NCBI GenBank assembly: GCA_015472025.1
Contig: BNHL01000001.1
Coordinates: forward strand, 3,088,001 to 3,152,000
From: Cytophagales bacterium WSM2-2
Lineage (GTDB): Bacteria; Bacteroidota; Bacteroidia; Cytophagales; Cyclobacteriaceae
Direction of reading: 5' to 3'
DNA: 64,000 nt
Shown: piece after piece, positions 15,376 through 23,774 of the stretch
How the letters are laid out: each line of letters starts with the position of its first letter
Numbering within the stretch: position 1 is the stretch's first letter
Translations under genes and position numbers: made by a program
The notes under the pieces: model-generated
What the model saw: only the letters and a program-made list of their open reading frames with translations
The model's database searches: none
What the model was told of the DNA's origin: nothing

Positions 15376-17394
15376 ATGAAGAAAGTTCTTTACTACTCAG
15401 TCGTCTTACTGGTATTGGCCGCCTGTAGCACTCCCGATTCTTCCAAAATGAAATTCGTGGATGTGCCGGGGATAGATTCATCTGTAAAACCCGGAGACAA
15501 TTTTTTCCGGTATGTCAATGGCAAGTGGTATGACACGGTAAAGATTGATGCCGACCAGGTAGGAGTAGGCTCTTATAGGTATCTGAATATTCCACAGAAA
15601 AAACTTTTGCAACACATACTGGACAGTGTTTCAAAAAACACCTACGCGTCAGGGACCATCGAACAGAAAGTAGGTGACTTCTATGCTTCGGGCATGGACA
15701 CGACAACTGTTAACCAGCGCGGATATGAGCCGATCAAGCCGCTGCTCGATCGCATCAATGCCATTAAAGATGTACCTGCGCTGATGAAATATGTAGCCGA
15801 TGAATTAAAGGCGGGTGATCGCTCTATCATTGAATTTGGCATCTGGCCTGATAATAAGAAGAGCAGTATCAATATTGCACATGCTACCCAGGCCGGCATC
15901 GGGTTGCCAGACAGGGAATATTATTTCAAGACGGATTCATCAACACTGGCTATACAACAGGCGTATAAAAAATACATCGCTGCATTGTTTACACTTACCG
16001 GCAGTGATGCAGCAACAGCCGCTAAAAATGTTGACATTATCTATGGGATCGAAAAACAGATTGCCAATGTGCACAAAACAAACATCGAACTCAGAGATGT
16101 AAAGACAAACTATAACCGGTTGCCGGTAGCAGTTATCGATAAGGAACAACCCAACATCGGCTGGAGTTCGCTGCTGCAAAATCTCGATGCCAAGACTGAC
16201 TCTCTGGATGTGCCGCAGCTCGCTTATTACGATAAACTGAATGCCTTACTAAAATCAGTCTCTCTCAATGACTGGAAAGTTTTTCTGAAGGCGAGTACCA
16301 TGGGCACCTATGCCAATGCCCTGAGTTCTCCATTTGTAAAGACAGCGTTTGAACTTAATAAAGCATTGTCAGGGCAGGCTGTTCAAAAACCTCGCGCATT
16401 GGTAATGGCAGAAGGCGTTGACCGTTCACTGGGAGAGGCACTGGGCCAGTTGTACGTGAAGCGGTATTTTAATGAAGACGCTAAGAAACGCGTGCTCGAC
16501 CTGGTCAATAATCTGCAAAAATCTTTCGAGAGCAGAATCAGTCAACTCGATTGGATGAGCGACAGCACCAAGAAAAAAGCAAAAGAAAAACTGTATGCTA
16601 TCACTAAGAAAATAGGTTACCCAGATAAGTGGAGAGACTACGACAAAGTGAATATTGACAGGACGAAGTATTTTGAAAATGTGATCTCCCTAAACCAGAA
16701 TGAGTACCAGTTTCAACTGGCGAAATTGAACAAGCGTGTAGATAAGACGGAATGGGGAACAACGCCATCAACAGTTACGGCATACTATAATCCATTTTAT
16801 AATGAGATCGTATTTCCAGCCGGGATTTTACAATACCCTTATTTTGATTTTAAAGCAGACGATGCTATTAACTATGGAGGTATCGGTATGGTCATCGGTC
16901 ACGAACTGACTCACGCATTTGACGACCAGGGAGCACAGTTTGACAAAGACGGCAACGTAAAGAATTGGTGGACGAAAGAAGACTATGAGAAATTCAGGGC
17001 TAAGACACAACAAGTGATTGATCTGTACAGTTCGTTTTCTGTTTTGGATGACGTTCACATCAAAGGCGCTCTGACCGTGGGAGAAAACACAGCCGACAAC
17101 GGAGGCCTGGCCATCGCGTACGATGCGTTTAAAATGACCCCACAAGGAAAAGATTCTGTTAAGATCGATGGCTACACCCCTGACCAACGTTTCTTCTTAT
17201 CGGTGGCGCGAATCTGGAGAGTGAAGACCAGGGATGCATTCATGCGCATGTATGTAAACACTGATCCACATTCGCCTGCAATGTGGCGTGTGAATGGACC
17301 GCTTACCAACTTTACTCCGTTCTACAATGCATTTAATGTGCAACAGGGAGATAAGAATTTCAAATCGGAAAGTGATAGAATAAAGATCTGGTAG
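15376..17394 (+). CDS. M13 family zinc metallopeptidase (neprilysin/PepO-like)
   Basis: A 672-residue lipoprotein endopeptidase with lipobox LAAC after MKKVLYYSVVLLVLAACS. The M13 N-terminal domain starts with the GDNFFRYVNGKWYD motif. The C-terminal catalytic domain has the zinc motif HELTH (His509, His513, catalytic Glu510) and the third ligand Glu570 in GENTADNGG. NPFYNEIVFPAGILQYPYF just before the zinc site is the usual substrate-binding block, and the protein ends in a KIW/CRVW-like tripeptide typical of the family. Length is normal. It is probably anchored in the outer membrane and degrades oligopeptides. Monocistronic. Confidence 0.95.
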   Translation: MKKVLYYSVVLLVLAACSTPDSSKMKFVDVPGIDSSVKPGDNFFRYVNGKWYDTVKIDADQVGVGSYRYLNIPQKKLLQHILDSVSKNTYASGTIEQKVGDFYASGMDTTTVNQRGYEPIKPLLDRINAIKDVPALMKYVADELKAGDRSIIEFGIWPDNKKSSINIAHATQAGIGLPDREYYFKTDSSTLAIQQAYKKYIAALFTLTGSDAATAAKNVDIIYGIEKQIANVHKTNIELRDVKTNYNRLPVAVIDKEQPNIGWSSLLQNLDAKTDSLDVPQLAYYDKLNALLKSVSLNDWKVFLKASTMGTYANALSSPFVKTAFELNKALSGQAVQKPRALVMAEGVDRSLGEALGQLYVKRYFNEDAKKRVLDLVNNLQKSFESRISQLDWMSDSTKKKAKEKLYAITKKIGYPDKWRDYDKVNIDRTKYFENVISLNQNEYQFQLAKLNKRVDKTEWGTTPSTVTAYYNPFYNEIVFPAGILQYPYFDFKADDAINYGGIGMVIGHELTHAFDDQGAQFDKDGNVKNWWTKEDYEKFRAKTQQVIDLYSSFSVLDDVHIKGALTVGENTADNGGLAIAYDAFKMTPQGKDSVKIDGYTPDQRFFLSVARIWRVKTRDAFMRMYVNTDPHSPAMWRVNGPLTNFTPFYNAFNVQQGDKNFKSESDRIKIW

Positions 17395-17421
17395 TGATTT
17401 GAATCAGGTTGTCGGTATTCG

Positions 17422-17490
17422 CGGCTAACAGCCGTTGATCGGGCAGTATTGTTCAAAAATGGCCAATCCATTTTTGACAGTCTGCCCGAT
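17422..17490. promoter_or_regulatory. Compound inverted repeats upstream of FtsX-type permease
   Basis: Two nested pairs, ATCGGGCAG...CTGCCCGAT (17438-17446/17482-17490) and TCAAAAATGG...CCATTTTTGA (17453-17462/17468-17477), form one long interrupted hairpin with a CCAAT loop. A small CGGCT-aac-AGCCG hairpin precedes it. It lies between the peptidase stop and the permease start and could be a terminator for the former, an operator for the latter, or both. Confidence 0.5.
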
Positions 17491-17586
17491 TGCATTTGGT
17501 TGAACGATTTCGCTATCGGCATTATTCTTGAGCCGGATATAACTTTTTGAGGTCTTCAAGCATCTAATACAAAAAAACCTTTCCCC

Positions 17587-20004
17587 ATGATCCTCACCCA
17601 CATCAAGTTTTTTGTGCGCGTCTTCCTGAAGGACAAGTTTTTCTCAGTACTTAATATCCTCGGCCTGGCATTGGGCATTGCTGTGGGTATTTTGCTTTTG
17701 CTTATTCTTCAGCATGACCTCAGGTTCGATAAACATTATGCCGGTTACGATCGAATCTATCGCCTGGGCGGCCACTTGCAAGCCACTGGCGTTGACGTCC
17801 AGGTAGCGCGGAGCGCCCGCGAGTTGGGCTATATCCTGAAATCAGAACTACCCGAAGTGCAGAAGGTAACGCGTGCCAATAACTGGGACCATACGCTCGT
17901 GAAGCGGGAGAAAAAAGGAGAAGAGGTAGCGCAATACGAAGAGGATGTAGTACGCACTGATTCAACTTACTTTCACGTATTCAAGCATGAGTTTATTTCA
18001 GGCGATGAAAAAACATGCCTGAACCTTCTCAGTTCAGTTGTAATTACAGAGTCTACCGCGAAGCGTTATTTCGGAAAAGATGATCCATTGAACCAGGAAT
18101 TGCTGATCGATGGTGACACCTGGAAAGTAACGGCTGTTATCAAAGACCTTCCCAAGAACACGCACCTGAAATTTGATTTCCTTCTATCAGGATTGAGCAA
18201 GAGTCGCGGATGGACGGCTGACCAGGGCCAAATCAAATCGGAAGCATTTTGGAACCCGGATGTGTATACCTATCTGGTAATGCCAGCGAACTACGACCCG
18301 CAAAATTTTGAAACGAAGTTCTCCCCGATCTTCACCAAGTATTTCAAATCCTTTGGCGACCAGGTAGGTGGGAAATACACACCCATCCTTCAGCCACTCG
18401 CTGATATTCACTTTCACTCCAAACTTGTCGCAGATGAGCCGGTAGGTAATCTTTCTTATCTCTATGCCTTCACAGGCATTGGTGCATTTATTATTCTGTT
18501 AGCCTGTATCAACTATATGAATTTGTCCACGGCCAAGTCGGTAAAACGGGCGGGAGAGATCGCGATGAAGAAAACACTGGGTTCGAGCAGGAGATTCCTT
18601 GTGCTTTCGTTTTTGGGTGAGTCCGTTTTTCTTTCGTTGGTTTCTTTACTCCTGGCGGTCACCTTTGTATTTATCGTATTGAGGGCGACTTCATTTAATT
18701 CGCTCATAGGCAAAGATCTGTCGCCGGATTTCATGAACAACCCGTTGCTGCTGCTCGGTTCGCTTGCAGTGGCATTAGGTATCGGTGTGTTGTCCGGTTT
18801 ATATCCTGCTTTCTATTTACCAAGTGTGCCGACACTGAGTGCACTCAAAGGCAGTTTCAAGAATAAGGAGTCCGGCAAGCTCTTACGCAAAGCATTAATC
18901 ACTACGCAATTCACCATTTCTATTTTCGTGGTCGTGTGTACTTTCCTGATGCGTGACCAGATTGACTACGTTCGCAATATTGATCTGGGCTTCAATAAAG
19001 AAAATGTGCTGATCCTGCCTGTTCAGGACACGCTGGTTCAAAATCAATTGACTGCGATCAAGAATGAATTCCTGAAAAATCCGAAGATCACCTCTACTAC
19101 TACTTCTTACAACGTTCCTGGGATGGGCGTAGGCGGTCCTGTGATGTGGGCGGAAGGGGAGGGAGGAATGAAGCAACAGGCCTTCAAAATAATGACTGTA
19201 GCAGATGATTACTTCAAGACGATGAACATTGAGATTGTGAAGGGTCGTGGCTTCCAGCCCGGACCCAAGATTGATGTGGAGAATACTTTTATGTGTAACC
19301 AGGCAGCAGCCAAACTGATGGGCTGGGGCGATGACCCGGTAGGGAAAAAAGTAAAATGGTTTCATGGAAAAGAAGATGGTCGTGTGATCGGTATGGTAAA
19401 GGATTTTAATTTCAACTCTTTGCACAATACTATTGAGCCACTACTGATCGTCAAATCACAAAAGGATGGAGGCTTCCTTTACCTGAAAGTAGCGGGAGAC
19501 CGTCTTCCGGAGACGATGACCTACATTCGTGAGAAGTGGAGCGGCTTTGATCCGAACCATCCGTTTGAATATTTCTTTTTAGACCAACGGTTCAATGAGC
19601 AATACAAAGCAGATGAAACTCAATACAAATTGCTCTCCGGTCTTTCTTCCATCTGCATTTTTGTTTCACTGTTAGGTTTGCTGGGACTCTCGGCCTTCAC
19701 GGCCGCTCAGCGCACCAAAGAAATAGGCATTCGCAAAGTGCATGGCGCCACCATTCCGCATATTATTTACCTGCTGTTCAAAGACATCATGTACCTGGTG
19801 CTGATCGCTGCCGTACTTGTAATACCGGCTGCGTGGTATGTGATTCAGCAATGGCTCGGCAACTTCGCTTACAAAACGGAACTAAATTATTTCACTTTTG
19901 CCCTGGTGGGTTTCCTGGCCATGGTGTTTGCATTCTTCACGGTGGCCTTCCATTCGTTGAAAACTGCACGCACTAATCCGGTGAAGTCGCTGAAGTACGA
20001 GTAG
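17587..20004 (+). CDS. ABC transporter permease, MacB/FtsX type
   Basis: An 805-residue permease with the duplicated four-plus-four TM architecture of Bacteroidota FtsX-like permeases. TM1 is near residues 20-41. A MacB-type periplasmic domain spans about 45-285. FtsX helices lie about 290-310, 345-365 and 385-410. A second TM/periplasmic domain/FtsX block lies about 430-795 and ends in the conserved TNPVKSLKYE. No ATPase gene is adjacent, so it must share one encoded elsewhere. Such permeases act in mechanotransmission or lipoprotein/peptide export. Likely monocistronic, with a compound hairpin upstream. Confidence 0.93.
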   Translation: MILTHIKFFVRVFLKDKFFSVLNILGLALGIAVGILLLLILQHDLRFDKHYAGYDRIYRLGGHLQATGVDVQVARSARELGYILKSELPEVQKVTRANNWDHTLVKREKKGEEVAQYEEDVVRTDSTYFHVFKHEFISGDEKTCLNLLSSVVITESTAKRYFGKDDPLNQELLIDGDTWKVTAVIKDLPKNTHLKFDFLLSGLSKSRGWTADQGQIKSEAFWNPDVYTYLVMPANYDPQNFETKFSPIFTKYFKSFGDQVGGKYTPILQPLADIHFHSKLVADEPVGNLSYLYAFTGIGAFIILLACINYMNLSTAKSVKRAGEIAMKKTLGSSRRFLVLSFLGESVFLSLVSLLLAVTFVFIVLRATSFNSLIGKDLSPDFMNNPLLLLGSLAVALGIGVLSGLYPAFYLPSVPTLSALKGSFKNKESGKLLRKALITTQFTISIFVVVCTFLMRDQIDYVRNIDLGFNKENVLILPVQDTLVQNQLTAIKNEFLKNPKITSTTTSYNVPGMGVGGPVMWAEGEGGMKQQAFKIMTVADDYFKTMNIEIVKGRGFQPGPKIDVENTFMCNQAAAKLMGWGDDPVGKKVKWFHGKEDGRVIGMVKDFNFNSLHNTIEPLLIVKSQKDGGFLYLKVAGDRLPETMTYIREKWSGFDPNHPFEYFFLDQRFNEQYKADETQYKLLSGLSSICIFVSLLGLLGLSAFTAAQRTKEIGIRKVHGATIPHIIYLLFKDIMYLVLIAAVLVIPAAWYVIQQWLGNFAYKTELNYFTFALVGFLAMVFAFFTVAFHSLKTARTNPVKSLKYE

Positions 20005-20089
20005 AAGTTTCTCTGATCGTATTTAAAAAGATTTCAATTGATTTTGGGAACTAGTCAGTTATTACAAACCCAAACCCGCATAACTTGAT

Positions 20090-20097
20090 TAGTTTTG
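20090..20097 (+). promoter_or_regulatory. -7 promoter element for nudK-like gene
   Basis: TAGTTTTG matches TAnnTTTG exactly and ends 26 bp before the GTG start at 20124. No clear TTTG -33 element lies at the standard distance. Confidence 0.45.
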
Positions 20098-20123
20098 CGA
20101 CCACAACTTTATAAGGCCTTAAA

Positions 20124-20702
20124 GTGATCGACAAAGTAAAAATCCTGAAGACGGAAATCTTATCCGACAATTGGTACATCTTAAGAAAGATAACTTACGA
20201 GTACGTCAAGAAAGACGGGACTACTCAAACTCAGACCAGGGAAGCTTACGACAGGGGAAATGGTGCAACCATTTTACTGTATAATAAAAATTTAAAAACA
20301 GTAATCCTCACCAGGCAATTCAGACTTCCAACGTTTGTAAATGGAAACGAGACGGGAATGTTGATTGAAGCTTGCGCTGGTCTTTTGGATAAAGACAACG
20401 CAGAAGATTGCATCAGACGGGAAACGGAAGAGGAGACAGGTTATAAAGTGACCGATGTGCGAAAGATATTCGAAGCGTACATGTCTCCCGGGTCTGTTAC
20501 CGAGATTTTATATTTTTTTATTGCGGAGTATTCAAAAGAAATGAAAGTAACGGAAGGCGGTGGCGTTGAACAAGAAGAAGAAAACATTGAAGTTTTGGAA
20601 ATAGGCATCGACCGTGCAATGGCAATGATCGCTACCGGCGAGATAAAAGACGGGAAGACAATCATGCTATTACAGTATTTAAAACTTAACAACATACTTT
20701 AG
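20124..20702 (+). CDS. nudK: GDP-mannose pyrophosphatase-like Nudix hydrolase
   Basis: A 192-residue Nudix enzyme of the NudK/ADP-ribose diphosphatase group. The Nudix helix lies at about residues 86-109 ([23 protein letters not shown]), with the REtxEExG core intact. The following [21 protein letters not shown] block and the N-terminal [10 protein letters not shown] strand are characteristic of NudK. It hydrolyses nucleotide sugars such as GDP-mannose to the sugar phosphate and nucleoside monophosphate. The start is a GTG (20124), supported by alignment of [18 protein letters not shown] with the usual NudK N-terminus. It faces the next gene convergently. Confidence 0.88.
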   Translation: MIDKVKILKTEILSDNWYILRKITYEYVKKDGTTQTQTREAYDRGNGATILLYNKNLKTVILTRQFRLPTFVNGNETGMLIEACAGLLDKDNAEDCIRRETEEETGYKVTDVRKIFEAYMSPGSVTEILYFFIAEYSKEMKVTEGGGVEQEEENIEVLEIGIDRAMAMIATGEIKDGKTIMLLQYLKLNNIL

Positions 20703-20736
20703 GCCGAGGAACGAACAACTAACAACCAATACGATT

Positions 20737-21717
20737 TTATTTCGTCACAATCGTTCCCATCTCCACTACTTCGAAATCAGCGGGCTTCACATTTTTCAGT
20801 TTCTGCAGATCATCATTGTCCCAACGCGAGTCAGGTGCCCCGGTCACATAAAAGCTTGTGCCGATGTCCGCAAGAATGATCCCGTATTTCTTCATGGCTT
20901 TTAAGATCACCTGGTTGGTTGCCGAATAAGTGCTCACATCGAAGTTGGCGCGAAGGCGAAGGCGCATGCCCATAGGAGTAGGGATAGCACTGTTGGCATT
21001 GGAGCCATTGACGAGATGACGAGCCGGGCTCAAATATCCTTTCATGCATTTGTCCTTGGACAATGTAAAGCGGATGGCGTGGTCAATCTCACCTGAAGCC
21101 ACTTCATCATAACGAACGAGGCATGGAAAAACAGGCAGGCCTGCGGCATCAGCTGATGTCCAACCCGCCGGACGATAGACTTCCTTCGTGAGATCAAACA
21201 CAGCCCCGGCAGATGCCTGCCAACCGTTACCAGCGACATTCGCGTTGTAGAGCTCATAAAGTTTTTTGTTATCGACATCTACAGCAATCACGTGGCTGTC
21301 TTCAGCACCGTTTCCTTCGATCGGAGCTGTTGTAGGAATAGGATAAGGGCCGGGGTCACTTTCATCCCCATAGTCGTCATCGTAGCTATCACCCTGAAAG
21401 GTGATTTGCACTTTAGGCTGTTTGTCGCACACTACAACAAAGGGGATGCCGATGGTAGCCCCATTGTAGAGACCGCTGCCAAAGTCTGCTTTTATTCCAC
21501 CCGAACCGGAAGCCAGGAAAGTGATAATGTTGTCAGAACGGGAATCTTTCTTGGCGGCAGAGATATCCGTATTGAGCGGATGAGTAGCGGGGAATATTTG
21601 GATTGTTTCCGCACTTGCGGAAGTGTTGGAACAGGCTGAGGGAGTTACGCCTTTGTCGCTCTTCGAGCAACTCAAAATACCCAACAATGTCAGACAGAGT
21701 ATCGAAAAATATTTCAT
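20737..21717 (-). CDS. Secreted lipoprotein of a widespread uncharacterised family
   Basis: A 326-residue protein with lipobox ILSC after MKYFSILCLTLLG. The mature part contains the string of motifs PYPIP..APIEG, DSHVIAVDVDNKKLYELYNA, AGAVFDL, RPAGWTSADAAGLPVFPCLVRYDEV, GEIDHAIRFTL, ARH, PMGMRLRL, KYGIILADIG and PDSRWDNDDL. From memory, close versions of this set occur in secreted hypothetical proteins of Actinobacteria and Proteobacteria. No enzyme class is established to my knowledge; repeated invariant Asp, His and Trp suggest a catalytic or carbohydrate-related role. Monocistronic, with a TAGATTTG element upstream. Confidence 0.8.
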   Translation of the reverse strand: MKYFSILCLTLLGILSCSKSDKGVTPSACSNTSASAETIQIFPATHPLNTDISAAKKDSRSDNIITFLASGSGGIKADFGSGLYNGATIGIPFVVVCDKQPKVQITFQGDSYDDDYGDESDPGPYPIPTTAPIEGNGAEDSHVIAVDVDNKKLYELYNANVAGNGWQASAGAVFDLTKEVYRPAGWTSADAAGLPVFPCLVRYDEVASGEIDHAIRFTLSKDKCMKGYLSPARHLVNGSNANSAIPTPMGMRLRLRANFDVSTYSATNQVILKAMKKYGIILADIGTSFYVTGAPDSRWDNDDLQKLKNVKPADFEVVEMGTIVTK

Positions 21718-21742
21718 GTGTAGAAGTTAAAAATTAACAGGA

Positions 21743-21750
21743 CAAATCTA
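21743..21750 (-). promoter_or_regulatory. -7 promoter element for the lipoprotein gene
   Basis: On the minus strand TAGATTTG matches TAnnTTTG exactly. It lies 25 bp upstream of the ATG at 21717, implying a leader of roughly 20 nt. Confidence 0.45.
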
Positions 21751-21892
21751 AATGCGCGCTTCTATAGTTGAAGCACCATTCATCCTATTCTAAATACAGG
21801 CTGGCGTACAATCTTGCACAGTTGGAGATACGAAATACCTGATTCTGGATTAGAACCGATAACTGAATTATCTTTCAGTTTAAATTGTGATC

Positions 21893-22378
21893 ATGATAGA
21901 CATCCGCCAGTCCACCCCTGAAGACAAAGACCAAGTTGGAGAGATACTGTTGTCCATTGTTAGAAAAGGAGATTCACTCGCCTATCCACCCACTTCGTCC
22001 AAACAGGAATTGGTTGACTACTGGTTTGCTTCTGGTAAGCGCACCTACACTGCGGTGTCTGAAGGTAAAATAGTCGGGACGTTTTTTATGCAAGACAATC
22101 AGCCGGGTCTTGGGTCGCATATTGTCAATGCGGGTTATGCCACGTTGCCCAACAATTACGGAAAAGGCGTAGGTCGCGCTATGGGGCTTTTTTCACTTGA
22201 CGAAGCGCGAAGGTTGGGCTACAAAGCCATGCAGTTCAATATTGTTGTCAAGACCAACGAACGTGCTGTTCGGCTGTGGCAGGACATCGGTTTTAAAATT
22301 ATCGGTGAAATACCTGATGCGTTTCAACACAGCACTCTTGGTTTGGTTAACGCTTACATCATGTATCAGAAACTGTGA
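21893..22378 (+). CDS. GNAT family N-acetyltransferase
   Basis: About 161 residues with the GNAT fold: MIDIRQSTPEDKDQVGEIL at the N-terminal strand-helix, KIVGTFFMQDN for strands 2-4, the acetyl-CoA loop in NNYGKGVGRAMGLFSLDEAR, and a C-terminal TNERAVRLWQDIGFKIIGEIP block. ATG 21893 is preferred over a GTG two codons earlier. It overlaps the next acetyltransferase gene by 4 bp, so they are translationally coupled. The acceptor substrate is unknown. Confidence 0.9.
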   Translation: MIDIRQSTPEDKDQVGEILLSIVRKGDSLAYPPTSSKQELVDYWFASGKRTYTAVSEGKIVGTFFMQDNQPGLGSHIVNAGYATLPNNYGKGVGRAMGLFSLDEARRLGYKAMQFNIVVKTNERAVRLWQDIGFKIIGEIPDAFQHSTLGLVNAYIMYQKL

Positions 22379-22890
22379 GGAAAATCAGTTTCGAAACGGC
22401 TACAGCAAAACATGTCTCTGCTATCGTTGAGCTCCGGAATAGTGTTGCCAACAACCTGGTCGAAAAATACGGGTCTGGCCATTGGAGTCATCAGACTACA
22501 GAAAAGGGAGTAGCGATGGGCATTACCAATACTTCGAAAGTGCTGCTCGCTTTCCTCGATGATAATTTAGTCGGTACACTCCGTCTTGCGCAAAAGAAAC
22601 CCTGGGCCATTGATGTTTCCTATTTCAGCAACTGTAAGCGTCCGCTTTATCTTGTTGATATGGCTATTGCGCCTCCCCTGCAAAAATCGGGTATAGGGAA
22701 AATGATGATCCAGGAATCTAAGAATATGGCTAAGTCCTGGCCTGCCGATGCTATTCGTCTTGATGCCTACGATGCACCTGCGGGAGCAGGAGACTTCTAC
22801 CATAAATGTGGATTTGAATCCCGGGGCAGGGTGATCTACCGAAAGGTAGCATTGCTATACTATGAGATGCTTATCAAGGAAGTGAAATAG
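22375..22890 (+). CDS. GNAT family N-acetyltransferase (second gene of pair)
   Basis: A 171-residue GNAT protein starting at a GTG embedded in the preceding gene's stop region (4-bp overlap). It shows the N-terminal FETATAKHVSAIVELRNSVA, the YLVDMAIAPPLQKSGIGKMMIQESK block with the acetyl-CoA-binding QKSGIGK loop, and a C-terminal AGDFYHKCGFESRGRVIYR. It is not a close copy of its upstream partner. The two are probably co-transcribed; the substrate is unknown. The 21-bp palindromic array begins about 80 bp downstream. Confidence 0.88.
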   Translation: MRKISFETATAKHVSAIVELRNSVANNLVEKYGSGHWSHQTTEKGVAMGITNTSKVLLAFLDDNLVGTLRLAQKKPWAIDVSYFSNCKRPLYLVDMAIAPPLQKSGIGKMMIQESKNMAKSWPADAIRLDAYDAPAGAGDFYHKCGFESRGRVIYRKVALLYYEMLIKEVK

Positions 22891-22973
22891 CTTTCTGCAC
22901 CTGAGTTATCCGCAATGTTAACCTGATAATAGAATAGCTCAATACCAATTGTTAGGTTCTCAATTCCTTTCGG

Positions 22974-23288
22974 AAACATTCCGGCATGCTGTGGAAAACT
23001 TTCCATGACATTTTGAAATGTTTCCGCACGATTTTGAAAAGTTTCCGCATGATTTGGAAAGCTTTACTTACTTCATGGAAAGCTTTCAATAGCCTGATAA
23101 AAAGTTTCCGCAACTTGTTGAAAACTTTCAATGTATTGCTGTAATGTTTACGAACCGTATTGAAAATCTTACATTAGTTATTGAAACCTTTACAGACGTT
23201 GTGTAAAGTTTTCAACAAGCCATGGAAAACCTTCAACAAGCCGTGTAAACATTTACACATGGTTTCGAAAGGCTTCCCCGACTCGAAT
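22974..23288. repeat. AT-rich 21-bp tandem array of palindromic units (array B)
   Basis: Fifteen consecutive units, each exactly 21 nt with no indels, starting at 22974 and stepping by 21. Units begin AAA in 14 of 15, and AAANNTTT is exact in 10 of 15. Many are flanked to give a 14-bp palindrome. Arms vary but stay paired: TGGAAA/TTTCCA (22992-23005), TTGAAA/TTTCAA (23118-23131), TGTAAA/TTTACA (23244-23257, extending to 7-bp arms). One frame reads as heptads K-x-F-x-x-x-x but has stops at 23142 and 23175. The array fills the gap between the second acetyltransferase and trmO, ending 24 nt before the trmO ATG. Phased A-tracts every two helical turns should also bend the DNA. Confidence 0.88.
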
Positions 23289-23312
23289 TGGTATGGAAAA
23301 CAAATTCATATA

Positions 23313-23705
23313 ATGGAAGCAACCCTGAAATTCATAGGAATAGTTAATTCCTCTCTCAAGACAATAGAGGACTGTCCTTTGCAAGAAAGCGAGAACGCGC
23401 CTGAGGCGACACTGGTTATTCACCCTGAGTTTGCAGAAGGTATCAAAAACATAAAAGCAGGTTCGGAGGTTGTATTGCTCACGTGGCTTCACCAGGCCGA
23501 CAGGTCAGTTATTAAATGCGTGCCTCGCCATAATTATGACGCGCCCAAGATTGGCGTTTTTTCAACTCGCTCACCAGATCGCCCCAATCCTATCGGACTG
23601 CATTCGGCTAAAGTCATTTCCATAAAAGACGGAATGATCAAAGTATCGGGATTGGAAGTTCTTGATCAAACTCCGCTGATCGACATCAAGCCCGTCATTC
23701 GGTAA
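23313..23705 (+). CDS. trmO: tRNA (t6A37) N6-methyltransferase TrmO
   Basis: The 130-residue protein is a YaeB/VirR-type small beta-barrel (UPF0066/TsaA-like), known as TrmO, which methylates N6-threonylcarbamoyladenosine 37 in tRNA using S-adenosylmethionine. The signature GVFSTRSPDRPNPIGLHSAK is at residues 81-100, and the end motif LEVLDQTPLIDIKPVI is intact. The start is ATG 23313. An in-frame ATG at 23181 would add 44 residues encoded entirely by the repeat array and lacks homology to the family, so it is rejected. A bidirectional terminator follows at 23728. Confidence 0.92.
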   Translation: MEATLKFIGIVNSSLKTIEDCPLQESENAPEATLVIHPEFAEGIKNIKAGSEVVLLTWLHQADRSVIKCVPRHNYDAPKIGVFSTRSPDRPNPIGLHSAKVISIKDGMIKVSGLEVLDQTPLIDIKPVIR

Positions 23706-23727
23706 GACTAAATTTTAGAGCATAAAA

Positions 23728-23753
23728 AAACCGGTGATGCGTGTCACCGGTTT
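23728..23753. terminator. Bidirectional terminator between trmO and desaturase
   Basis: AAACCGGTGA (23728-23737) pairs with TCACCGGTTT (23744-23753) around a 6-nt loop. A-runs on the left and TTT on the right allow it to serve both converging genes. Confidence 0.85.
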
Positions 23754-23774
23754 AAATATATGGACCTGTTTGTG

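Noticed and set aside
13158..23288. CRISPR arrays
   Set aside because: Both arrays are contiguous degenerate 21-bp units without conserved repeats alternating with unique spacers, and no cas gene is present.
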